A stretch of DNA of 54,338 bases, taken from positions 1 to 54,338 of the forward strand of contig SFMG01000023.1 of NCBI GenBank assembly GCA_004554455.1, in the 5' to 3' direction. Origin of the DNA: Bacteroidales bacterium. Lineage in GTDB: Bacteria > Bacteroidota > Bacteroidia > Bacteroidales > UBA932. Numbering within the stretch: position 1 is the first letter of the stretch; each line of letters begins with the position of its first letter. Positions 24,019 to 31,302 of this stretch are shown one piece after another. Made by a program: the position numbers and the translations under genes. A model generated the notes under the pieces. It was not told the DNA's origin. It did no database searches and was given only the letters and a program-made list of their open reading frames with translations.

Positions 24019-24399
24019 CTATTCACCGATCTGTGCAGCGTAGGCGGCTGCGTCCATAAGGGCGTCGAGTTCGCTTTCGTCGCTGATTTTCACCTTGATG
24101 ATCCAGTTTGCGTACGGGTCGGAGTTGATCAGCTCAGGGCTGTCCTCCAGTTCTGCGTTCACTTCGCATACTTCGCCGCTGACAGGGCTGATAAGGTCGC
24201 TGGAGGCCTTTACGCTCTCCAATGCACCGAATTCCTCACCGGCATTGACCTCATCCTCTTCTGCAGGCATATCTACGTAAGTGATATCGCCCATTTCCTT
24301 CTGTGCAAAGTCGGTCACGCCTATGATTGCGATTCCGTCCTCGATTTTTACCCATTCGTGAGTCTCGCTGTATTTGAGACCTTCGATAATCTTGCTCAT
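24019..24399 (-). CDS. gcvH: Glycine cleavage system H protein
   Basis: 126 residues, the normal H-protein length. It is the lipoyl carrier shuttling between P, T and L proteins. The lipoylation site is the Lys in ALESVKASSDLISPVSG; the start KYSETHEWVKIEDGIAIIGVTDFAQ is diagnostic. LplA, encoded by the first gene of the same cluster, is the likely modifying enzyme. Confidence 0.97.
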   Translation of the reverse strand: MSKIIEGLKYSETHEWVKIEDGIAIIGVTDFAQKEMGDITYVDMPAEEDEVNAGEEFGALESVKASSDLISPVSGEVCEVNAELEDSPELINSDPYANWIIKVKISDESELDALMDAAAYAAQIGE

Positions 24400-24426
24400 A
24401 GTCAGTTGTGTTTATTATTTATACTT

Positions 24427-24493
24427 GGTTATTTTTTGTAATTGATACCGGGTTATTCTTGTAGTTGGTACAAGGTTAATTCTTGTAGTTGGT
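24427..24493. repeat. Tandem duplication of the gcvT 3' end
   Basis: Read on the minus strand, ACCAACTACAAGAATTAACC covers the last gcvT codons and the TAA stop (24474-24493). It is repeated with small changes at 24451-24469 and 24427-24446, with periods of 23 and 24 bases. The copies fill most of the gap to gcvH. Confidence 0.8.
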
Positions 24494-25579
24494 CTGGTAG
24501 AAGCGCTTCTTGATAACGGTGGCCGGGAAGACCTTCTTGCGTATGCGTATCATAAGGTCGGTGCCGAGTGCGCTGTAGCGGCTATCGATCAGGGCGAAGC
24601 AGATGCTCTTGTCCAGACTGATGGAATGGTAGCCGGTGGTCACAACTCCTATCTGCTCCCCTTCCTGCGTCTCGACAGGGTAGCCGGCGCGCGGGATGGC
24701 CTTGTCGTGCAGTTCCATACCCACCAGTTTGCGTGCGGTGCCTTCGGCCTTCTGGCGTGCAAGCGCCTCCTTGCCTATGAACTCCTCCTTGTCCAGTTTG
24801 CAGAACATTCCGAAACCGGCCTCGACAGGGCTGATGCTGTCCGAGAGCTCGTCGCCGTAAAGCGGCAGGCCCGCCTCGAAGCGCAGTGTGTCGCGGCAGC
24901 CGAGTCCGCAAGGAACAACGCCTGCATCGAGCAATATATCCCAAAGTTCCGCAGTGCCTTCGCGGTCGGTGTAGAGCTCGAAGCCGTCCTCTCCGGTGTA
25001 GCCGGTGCGGCTGAGTATGAGCCTGCGTCCCTTCCACTGCGCCTCGCAGTAGCTGTAGAAGCCGAGCTGGGCCGCCTCTGCGAATCCAAGGGTTTCGACA
25101 ACGAATTTCTCTGCCCCAGGGCCCTGTACGGCTATCTGTCCCCAGCTGTCCGAGGCATTGTCGAGTACCACGTCGAAGCCGGCGGCCTGTTCCTGTATCC
25201 ATGCGAAGTCCTTCGCTATGTTGGCTGCGTTGACCACGAGCAGGAAGTGGTCGTCCTCGAATTCCCTGTAAACGAGCAGGTCATCGACCGTTCCGCCGTC
25301 CGGGTGCAGCATCATTCCGTAGAGCACCTTGCCCTTCTCGTATCCCCTTATTTCATTTGTGAAAATATGGTTTACGAAGCGCTCGGCGTCCGCTCCGCTT
25401 ACGAATATCTCGCCCATGTGGGAGACGTCGAACATTCCGGCAGCGTGGCGCACTGCATTGTGCTCCTCAATGATGGAGCTGTACTGAATAGGCATAATGA
25501 AGCCTGCGAAAGGACTCATCTTGGCCCCGAGTGCCAGATGCTTCTCATAGAGGCAGGTTTTCAGAAGTGTTTCTTCCAT
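24476..25579 (-). CDS. gcvT: Aminomethyltransferase (glycine cleavage T protein)
   Basis: 367 residues. It transfers the methylene group from aminomethyl-lipoyl GcvH to tetrahydrofolate, releasing ammonia. Family segments: HLALGAKMSPFAGFIMPIQYSSIIEEH, AGMFDVSHMGEI, the folate-site Asp in HPDGGTVDDLLVYR, SRTGYTGEDGFELY and PCGLGCRDTLRFEAGLPLYG. It lies between lplA and gcvH. The gaps on both sides (51 and 76 bases) contain tandem duplications of the preceding gene end. Confidence 0.96.
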   Translation of the reverse strand: MEETLLKTCLYEKHLALGAKMSPFAGFIMPIQYSSIIEEHNAVRHAAGMFDVSHMGEIFVSGADAERFVNHIFTNEIRGYEKGKVLYGMMLHPDGGTVDDLLVYREFEDDHFLLVVNAANIAKDFAWIQEQAAGFDVVLDNASDSWGQIAVQGPGAEKFVVETLGFAEAAQLGFYSYCEAQWKGRRLILSRTGYTGEDGFELYTDREGTAELWDILLDAGVVPCGLGCRDTLRFEAGLPLYGDELSDSISPVEAGFGMFCKLDKEEFIGKEALARQKAEGTARKLVGMELHDKAIPRAGYPVETQEGEQIGVVTTGYHSISLDKSICFALIDSRYSALGTDLMIRIRKKVFPATVIKKRFYQTNYKN

Positions 25580-25599
25580 ATCTTCGGTATTAATGTGTT

Positions 25600-25636
25600 A
25601 TTGTTTATGTGTTTTTCTGTCTATTGTTGTTTATGT
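25600..25636. repeat. Partial duplication of the lplA 3' end
   Basis: On the minus strand ACATAAACAACAAT (25623-25636, containing the TAA stop of lplA) recurs as ACATAAACAAT at 25600-25610. This is weaker than the other post-stop repeats and could be chance in AT-rich sequence. Confidence 0.4.
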
Positions 25637-26671
25637 CCGGGCGGGATAGAGGGCGTCGAGCAGCTCGTCGAGCCAGAGATCCCTAACGTATTCGGAGAGG
25701 TCCAGTCCCCCGAGGCGTTCCCTCAGCGCTTCCTTGTTGTCTTCGGCACCCCTGAGCAGGGCGTCGAGTTTCTCGCAGAGTCCGTCTTTCAGAGTGAAGT
25801 AGTCGCCGCTCATCATGCATGAGCGTATGACTCCCCCATCCATCTCAAGCTCGAGTTTGACAAACCCGGCCTTGCACTTCCCTTCTCTGGAAAGCATGTA
25901 GTCGTGCTTCTTTCCGGATATGAAGTCGGGCTCCAGGTAACTTGCCTCTATCTTTTCTATTTCAGCCACTTGCTCATCGCTGAGAACTATGCTTTCCCCC
26001 TTGCAGAAGGCGTCGGTGAGCCAGGCCTTGTAGAGTTCTATGTCCGCGAGCTCACGCACTTTTGCATCCTCCGAGGCTAGCAGTGCAGGTCTGAGGTTGG
26101 TGACGTGCTGGCGCATCGATTCCACTCCCTTGCTGCTGATTTTCGCCTTTGACGGGGTGATGGCCCTTTCGAGGGCGGAGAAGTCGCTGTCGAAGAGCAT
26201 TGTGCCGTGTACTATGCTGGATTTAGGCAGCAGGAAGAAGGCGTTTCCGGATATTTTCCGGCCGTTGAGAAGTATGTCGTTGCGTCCCGACCTTTCGGCG
26301 TTAAGGCCTATGCTTCTCAATTGAGTCACCACCTGTCCTAGGAAGTGCCCGAAGGTGCTTTCGACATCGGTGTTGCCGCTTATGAAGGAGAGCATTATGT
26401 TGCCTCTGTCCGAGTACACGCATCCGCCTCCGCTTTTCCTGCGGAAGAGTTTGATTCCCTGCTCTTTGCAATATGCCATATTGACTTCCGCTTCCATCAC
26501 CTGATTCCTTCCGAAAATGACGGTCGGGCTGACCTGCCAATGGAAGAAGGCTTCGCGGCTGTCCCTGTCCCCGAGTATTTCATCGAGATGGGCGGCCACA
26601 TATTCTTCCATCGCAAGATAGAATACCAGTCTGCGTTCAGTTTCAGTACCGGGTAGAATGATGTTTACCAT
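25631..26671 (-). CDS. lplA: Lipoate--protein ligase A
   Basis: 346 residues. It activates lipoate with ATP and attaches it to lipoyl-domain lysines. Signatures: GRNQVMEAEVN, FRRKSGGGCVYSDRGNIMLSF (RRxSGGG loop), and the catalytic Lys in GRKISGNAFFLLPKSSIVHGTMLF. The C-terminal accessory domain is present. The start is ATG 26671 (MVNIILPG): the frame is open further upstream, but that extension runs through the promoter and repeat sequence. It is the first gene of the glycine cleavage operon with a strong promoter 35 bases upstream, so GcvH is the probable main target. Confidence 0.93.
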   Translation of the reverse strand: MVNIILPGTETERRLVFYLAMEEYVAAHLDEILGDRDSREAFFHWQVSPTVIFGRNQVMEAEVNMAYCKEQGIKLFRRKSGGGCVYSDRGNIMLSFISGNTDVESTFGHFLGQVVTQLRSIGLNAERSGRNDILLNGRKISGNAFFLLPKSSIVHGTMLFDSDFSALERAITPSKAKISSKGVESMRQHVTNLRPALLASEDAKVRELADIELYKAWLTDAFCKGESIVLSDEQVAEIEKIEASYLEPDFISGKKHDYMLSREGKCKAGFVKLELEMDGGVIRSCMMSGDYFTLKDGLCEKLDALLRGAEDNKEALRERLGGLDLSEYVRDLWLDELLDALYPART

Positions 26672-26705
26672 TGGCGAATATGGGTAATCCTCAATATTAT
26701 CCAAG

Positions 26706-26736
26706 CAAATATAGGACTTATGCTTGAGTTTTCCAA
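26706..26736 (-). promoter_or_regulatory. Promoter of the lplA-gcv-lpdA operon
   Basis: On the minus strand: TTG at 26736-26734, exactly 20 bases, then TATATTTG at 26713-26706, a full Bacteroidota promoter 34 bases before the lplA ATG. No glycine riboswitch-like structure is visible in the short leader. Confidence 0.7.
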
Positions 26737-26756
26737 TAGGATTTGCCAATCGCCCA

Positions 26757-26870
26757 AATGGCGTGAAATCAAGAATCAATGCAGCACCGGGCCATTCTTC
26801 TTTGCCGCAGCGAAGATTAGAATCGGATGCGGCTCGTCGTAGCGACTCAATGTAGCGGCTCGACGGTTGC
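26757..26870. repeat. Degenerate B and A units left of element D in island 2
   Basis: The right half of a B unit (GAAATCAAGAATCAATGCAG, about 26765-26784) is followed by one A unit with its GGCC anchor at 26790. This suggests that the arrays once extended beyond D toward the lplA promoter. Confidence 0.6.
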
Positions 26871-26941
26871 GGCAGGGACAGGTGCACTCCGGCGGCTTTT
26901 TACTTAGGATTATGCCGCCTTCGTGGCATCCAGTCCCTGCC
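26871..26941. repeat. Element D, copy 2: nested hairpin
   Basis: The outer stem GGCAGGGAC (26871-26879) pairs with GTCCCTGCC (26933-26941); the inner GGCGGC/GCCGCC stem and its 17-base loop are identical to copy 1. Against copy 1 (GGCGGGGAC with GTCCCCGCC), one base pair changed from G-C to A-T on both arms. The middle stem is weaker (GCAC with GTGGC). Confidence 0.85.
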
Positions 26942-26963
26942 TGCGTCCCACGACCATGCTGCA

Positions 26964-27402
26964 GGCGGACCATTCTTTTCTGCCGCAACGAAGATTGGAA
27001 TCGGATGCGGAACTCGTTGCCGCCACAACCACTGCAGGAGGGCCATTCTTTTCTGCCGCAACGAAGATTGGAATCGGATGCGGAAGTCGTTGTTTCCACG
27101 GCCACTGCAGGCGGGCCATTCTTCTCTGCAGCAACGAAGATTAGAATCGGACACGGAAGATCGTTGTCGCGTCGGTCGTTGCAGGCGGGCCATTCTTTTT
27201 TGCCGCAAGGAAAATTAGAATCGGCCGCGGAAGATCTTTGTCGCTAAGCCAGCTGCAGGCGGGCCATTCTTCTTTGCTGCAGCGAAGATTAGAATCGGAT
27301 GCGGAAGTTGTTGCCGCCACAACCACTGCAGGCGGGCCATTCTTCTCTGCGCAACAAAGATTGGAATCGGACGCGGACATCGTTGATAATACGAATTCTG
27401 CA
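26964..27402. repeat. A-repeat array of island 2 (6 units, 73-bp period)
   Basis: The GGCC-type anchors lie at 26968, 27041, 27114, 27188, 27262 and 27335, so the spacing is 73-74 bases. Units share ATTCTT, a CTGC(C/A)GCA(A/G)CGAAGATT segment and AATCGGATGCGGA. The last unit ends at the same type of junction (ACGAATTCTGCA) as in island 1, directly before the B array. Confidence 0.88.
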
Positions 27403-27412
27403 TGCGAAACCT

Positions 27413-27744
27413 TGCATCGATTCGCAAGTTTGGGCTTGAAATCAAGAATCGATGCACGCAAAAGGATGTTTCCGGGGAAAAACTTGCATCGATTCGCAAG
27501 TCTGGGCTTGAAATCAAGAATCGTTGCACGAAAGAGCGTGTAAACGGGGAAAACCTTGCATCGATTCCCAAGTCTGAGCCTGAAATCAAGAATCGATGCA
27601 CGAAAGAGCGTGTAAACGGGGAAAACCCTGCATCGATTCGCAAGTTTGGGCTTGAAATCAAGAATCGATGCACGAAAGAAGGGGTAAACGAGGAAAAGCC
27701 TGCATCGATTCGCAAGTTTGGGCTTGAAATCAAGAATCGATGCA
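27413..27744. repeat. B-repeat array of island 2 (5 units, 72-bp period)
   Basis: Cores at 27413-27456, 27485-27528, 27557-27600, 27629-27672 and 27701-27744, exactly 72 bases apart. Arms TGCATCGATTC and GAATCGATGCA are intact except for one base in the second unit. The linkers are conserved (about CGAAAGAGCGTGTAAACGGG). Every strand shows open frames because the period is 24 codons; I do not believe they are translated. Confidence 0.9.
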
Positions 27745-27869
27745 CGAAGCAGCCGATCTTCAGCACGCATCCCCAGACATCCCCCCAGCTCATCCCCCAG
27801 CACGCGTTCATCACGCGCTGAAGCGCGCGTCTTGCCTTGGACGTTTTGCATGGGGTGGGCTCGAGCAGG

Positions 27870-27956
27870 TTTGACAGTGGCGGCGAAAGCGGGTGCTGAT
27901 GCGCCCGGAGGCGGCATTTCCCTATGTTTTTGCCGCCGAGGGTGCGCAGCACCCGT
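27870..27956. repeat. Element C, copy 2: long conserved hairpin
   Basis: 27871-27955 matches copy 1 at 84 of 85 positions. The stem GCGGGTGCTG (27889-27898) pairs with CAGCACCCGT (27947-27956), with the terminal pair now G-T. It sits 53 bases beyond the stop of the AraC-type regulator gene. The stretch 27745-27869 between the B array and C holds no recognisable feature. Confidence 0.85.
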
Positions 27957-28008
27957 GCAACTCCCGCCACGCTCAACGACTCACGCCGCAACACCCGCCA
28001 CGCTAAAT

Positions 28009-29116
28009 CTAGAGGTTTGCGCGGCGCCATCTGGCCGGAGAGCAGCCTTCTTTGGCGCTGAAGGTTCTTGAGAAATGGCTCAAAGAGAGAAAACCGCTCA
28101 TAAGGGATACTTCCTGAATCTGCAGCTGGGGCTCCTCCTTCATCAGGCGCTTGGCATATTCGATGCGCAGATCCGTAATCCAGTCGCGGAAGGGCTTATG
28201 GTAAACACTGTTGATGTATTCGGACAGATAAGTACGGTTGGTACATATCCGTGACGACAGATCGTTGAGCGTAATGCCGGGGGTAAGGTAAGCTTCTTCA
28301 GCGACCCAGGCATCCAGACGGGGAGCGATGTCGGAATGATATTCGGGAACATCATTCCTGCATTCCTGGACTGTAAGGTCCTCATTGTCAGTTATAATCC
28401 CGGTGTCCTCCTGAAAGGCTTCGTCCACCTTATCGTAGAAGAATGCGTAATTCTGGTAGCAACAGTACAGGTATATAGAAAGGTACTGCTGACAATACCC
28501 AGATGAACACATACCTGTCCGGAAGGAAGGTCAGTACGGCGCAGCTTACTCCGAATATGATTGCCCAGTATGTAAAGACCGAAAGCCATCTTATATATTG
28601 TCCGATATCATCGGAATGGGTATTCCTGAACATTCTGACCGATCTGTAGTAAGTGCGCAACAGGCGCAGGGACAGGAGAATCCCGTAGGTCAAAAGCAAT
28701 AGCGCCAGAAAGACCAGTGCCCAGGTCCTGGCCCTGTCAGGAAGGAAAGACCCGCCGCAGGCCAAAGCGGAATATGTAATCCACAGTGCTATATGACAAG
28801 CGAATCGCCTTCCGCTGAGATACTTCCTGTCCAGCAGAGCCATCATTGCCGATGTGAAGAGCCAGTAACATAAAAAGTAGGTCACCATATTGACAATTAT
28901 GGCGTCGTTCTGGTCGGTCAGTCTGATGGAAAAGAAGAAATGGATGGAATAGTTTGCCGCGAGAATAAGCAACGCCGTACCCATCAGCCTGCGGGACAGC
29001 AGGAAGCCGGAGGATCTCTTTTGTTCCGGGACCGATGCGAGGAGCAAATGGAAACCGAAGAAGAGCATCAAAGGCAAGGCGATGCAGAGTGAATAGTGAT
29101 ATAGCGTCTGATCCAT
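28009..29116 (-). pseudogene. Membrane AraC-family regulator, split by a frameshift
   Basis: Two overlapping frames make one protein of about 370 residues. The first (29116 to 28430) encodes six or seven hydrophobic segments (start MDQTLYHYSLCIALPLMLFF) and would end after FYIPVLLLPELRILLR. The second (from about 28512 to 28009) resumes with IYLYCCYQNYAFFYDKVDEAF and ends in an AraC DNA-binding domain (ITLNDLSSRICTNRTYLSEY, MSGFLSLSHFSRTFSAKEG). The reading shifts at the TATATA tract 28472-28477; restoring one TA pair would give FYIYLYCCYQNY. It could be a true mutation, a sequencing or assembly error, or slippage-based switching. The intact family is frequent in Bacteroidales; targets unknown. 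Confidence 0.8.
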
Positions 29117-29147
29117 ATAGTGGAATAGGCTGTTCGGAATATGGTCG

Positions 29148-29155
29148 CAAATTTA
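29148..29155 (-). promoter_or_regulatory. Candidate -7 box of the AraC-type regulator gene
   Basis: The minus strand reads TAAATTTG and ends 31 bases before the ATG at 29116. There is no TTG at the expected spacing. Confidence 0.4.
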
Positions 29156-29190
29156 TAAAATAATATGAATCCGGCTCTAAGGCCTGGTGA

Positions 29191-29221
29191 TTGCAGATAT
29201 TGGCAATTATTTGTAAATTTG
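29191..29221 (+). promoter_or_regulatory. Promoter of ligA and the downstream run
   Basis: TTG at 29191-29193, 20 bases, then TAAATTTG at 29214-29221: a full consensus promoter ending only 7 bases before the ligA ATG at 29229. The mRNA would be leaderless or nearly so. Confidence 0.7.
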
Positions 29222-29228
29222 CGGGATT

Positions 29229-31301
29229 ATGGATATGAACGGAATTCAGAACAGGATAGAGGAACTCAGCCGTTTGCTCAGGGAGGCGAACAGGCGCTAC
29301 TACGTGGATAGCGCGCCGGATATGAGCGACTACGAGTATGATATGCTGATGAAGGAACTGCAGGGCCTCGAAGAGGAGTATCCCCAGTTCCGCAAGGAGG
29401 ACTCCCCCACCCGCCGGGTAGGCAGCGACCTGGCCGTGCAGAAGGGCGGGAAGTTCAGGCAGTATCCCCACAAGTTCCCAATGCTCTCATTGGGCAACAC
29501 CTACAATATCAACGAGATACAAGAGTTCGCAGACAGGGCCGGCAAAACCATAGCCTCCCCTTTCACATATAGCTGCGAACTGAAATTCGACGGAGTCGCA
29601 ATATGCCTCGAATACAGGGACGGCGTGCTGTACAGGGCGCTGACGAGGGGCGACGGCAGCGTGGGCGACGACGTGACGGAAAACGTGCTGCGCATATCCA
29701 ATATACCCAAGAGACTTAGCGGCAGCGGCTGGCCGGCCGAATTCGAAATCAGGGGAGAAATATATATGCCCTACCGGGCCTTCGACGCTCTCAACGAAGA
29801 GAAGCTGCGCGACGAGGAGCAGCCGTTCGCCAATCCGAGAAATGCCGCATCCGGCTCGCTGAAACTGACGAATCCGGACGAAGTGGCTGCACGCGGCCTG
29901 GAGTGTACGCTCTACCATCTGCTCGGCCGGGACCTGCACTTCCGCACCCACGACGAGGCGCTGCGCAGCGCGATGAAATGGGGGCTGCCCGTATCCGACA
30001 AGAGACGTATCTGCCGCAACATACTCGAAATCGAGGAATATATAGACTTCTGGAACGTTGAGCGCCGCAAACTGCCTTTCGCGACAGACGGCATAGTCAT
30101 AAAGATCAACGAACTCGACATCCAGAAGGAACTGGGATATACGGCGAAGGCGCCGCGCTGGGCCGTGGCCTACAAGTTCAAGGCGGAACAGGCGCTGAGC
30201 CGGGTGCTGAGCATCGATTACCAGGTGGGACGCACGGGAGCGGTGACTCCGGTGGCGAACCTCGAACCGGCGCTGCTTTCGGGAACAGTGGTAAAAAGGG
30301 CCAGCCTGCACAACGCCGACCAGATGGAACTGCTCGACATAAGGGTAGGCGACTATGTCTATGTGGAGAAAGGCGGGGAGATCATTCCCAAAATCACCGC
30401 AGTGGAGCTCTCCAAAAGGGCTCCGAAACTGCTGAAGCCGGAATTCCCGCAAACCTGCCCCGACTGCGGCACCCCGCTGGTGCGCGACGAGGGCGAGGCC
30501 AGGTGGTACTGCCCGAACATAGACGGCTGCCCTACCCAGATCAAGGCTTCCCTCACCCACTTCCTCAGCCGCAAGGCGATGAACGTGCTGGCCGGGGACT
30601 CTACGGTGGAACAGCTTTTCAATCTTGGATATGTGAGGAATGTCGCTGATTTCTACACTCTTACGGCAGATCAGCTGATGACGCTCGAGGGCTGGAGGGA
30701 GAAATCCGCAAAGCGCTTTCTGGACAGTCTGGAGCAGTCGAAGTCTGCTCCTTTCGAGCAGCTGCTCTTCGCGCTGGGCATTCGCCACGTCGGGGAAAGC
30801 ACGGCCAAGAGCATAGCCAGGCACTTCGGCTCGCTTTATGCCGTCGCCTCTGCCGGCCGCGGGGAACTGCTGGAAGTGGAAGACGTGGGCGAAATCATTG
30901 CCGACAGCGTCTATGAGTGGTTCCGCGACGGCTTCCATCTGGAGATATGCCGGCGCCTTAAGGACGCCGGGCTGCAGACCGAGATTGTTAAGAAGGACAG
31001 CCGGCAGTCGGACTCGCTCCAGGGCAAGAGCATAGTCATCAGCGGTACCTTCAGCATATCCAGGGATGAGATGAAGGCCCTCATAGAGGCCAACGGTGGA
31101 AGGAATTCCGGCAGCATAAGCTCGAAGACCGCCTTCCTGCTCGCCGGGGAGAAGCCGGGACCGGAGAAGCTCAGGAAGGCCGAATCCCTGGGGGTCAAGG
31201 TGATAGATGAGGCCGGGTTCAGGGCTATGCTTGAACCGGAGACCAAGGCGGAAAACAGGCCTGAGGAAAAGAAAGTTCCCGTTCAGCTAACACTGTTCTG
31301 A
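29229..31301 (+). CDS. ligA: NAD-dependent DNA ligase
   Basis: 690 residues, normal length. It seals nicks in DNA using NAD+. The adenylated Lys119 is in ELKFDGVAI; the N-terminal Ia domain has NRRYYVDSAPDMSDYEYD (YYxxDxPxxSDxEYD). The zinc finger has CPDCGTPL and CPNIDGCP; helix-hairpin-helix repeats and a C-terminal BRCT domain (LQGKSIVISGTFS) follow. ATG 29229 is the nearest to the promoter; ATG 29235 is possible. One base separates it from the YihY gene. Confidence 0.97.
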   Translation: MDMNGIQNRIEELSRLLREANRRYYVDSAPDMSDYEYDMLMKELQGLEEEYPQFRKEDSPTRRVGSDLAVQKGGKFRQYPHKFPMLSLGNTYNINEIQEFADRAGKTIASPFTYSCELKFDGVAICLEYRDGVLYRALTRGDGSVGDDVTENVLRISNIPKRLSGSGWPAEFEIRGEIYMPYRAFDALNEEKLRDEEQPFANPRNAASGSLKLTNPDEVAARGLECTLYHLLGRDLHFRTHDEALRSAMKWGLPVSDKRRICRNILEIEEYIDFWNVERRKLPFATDGIVIKINELDIQKELGYTAKAPRWAVAYKFKAEQALSRVLSIDYQVGRTGAVTPVANLEPALLSGTVVKRASLHNADQMELLDIRVGDYVYVEKGGEIIPKITAVELSKRAPKLLKPEFPQTCPDCGTPLVRDEGEARWYCPNIDGCPTQIKASLTHFLSRKAMNVLAGDSTVEQLFNLGYVRNVADFYTLTADQLMTLEGWREKSAKRFLDSLEQSKSAPFEQLLFALGIRHVGESTAKSIARHFGSLYAVASAGRGELLEVEDVGEIIADSVYEWFRDGFHLEICRRLKDAGLQTEIVKKDSRQSDSLQGKSIVISGTFSISRDEMKALIEANGGRNSGSISSKTAFLLAGEKPGPEKLRKAESLGVKVIDEAGFRAMLEPETKAENRPEEKKVPVQLTLF

Positions 31302-31302
31302 T

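Noticed and set aside
24019..24441. Plus-strand frame opposite gcvH
   Set aside because: A shadow of a clear gcvH gene, with no recognisable domain.
25580..26705. Glycine riboswitch controlling the gcv operon
   Set aside because: The lplA leader is only about 30 bases and the lplA-gcvT gap is 51 bases; neither can hold the known aptamer.
25631..26887. A longer lplA with 72 extra N-terminal residues
   Set aside because: The extension would be encoded by the operon promoter and by A/B repeat sequence; the family N-terminus fits ATG 26671.
27141..28030. Long open frames through island 2 on both strands, reading as 24-residue repeats (ILDFKPKLANRC or ASIRKFGLEIKNRC types), and the like at 13820-14228
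   Set aside because: The B period is exactly 24 codons, so any frame open in one unit stays open in all. Frames are open on both strands at once, the adjoining A repeats have a 73-base period that breaks phase, and unit-to-unit changes follow the palindrome rather than codon positions. No promoter or plausible start is seen.
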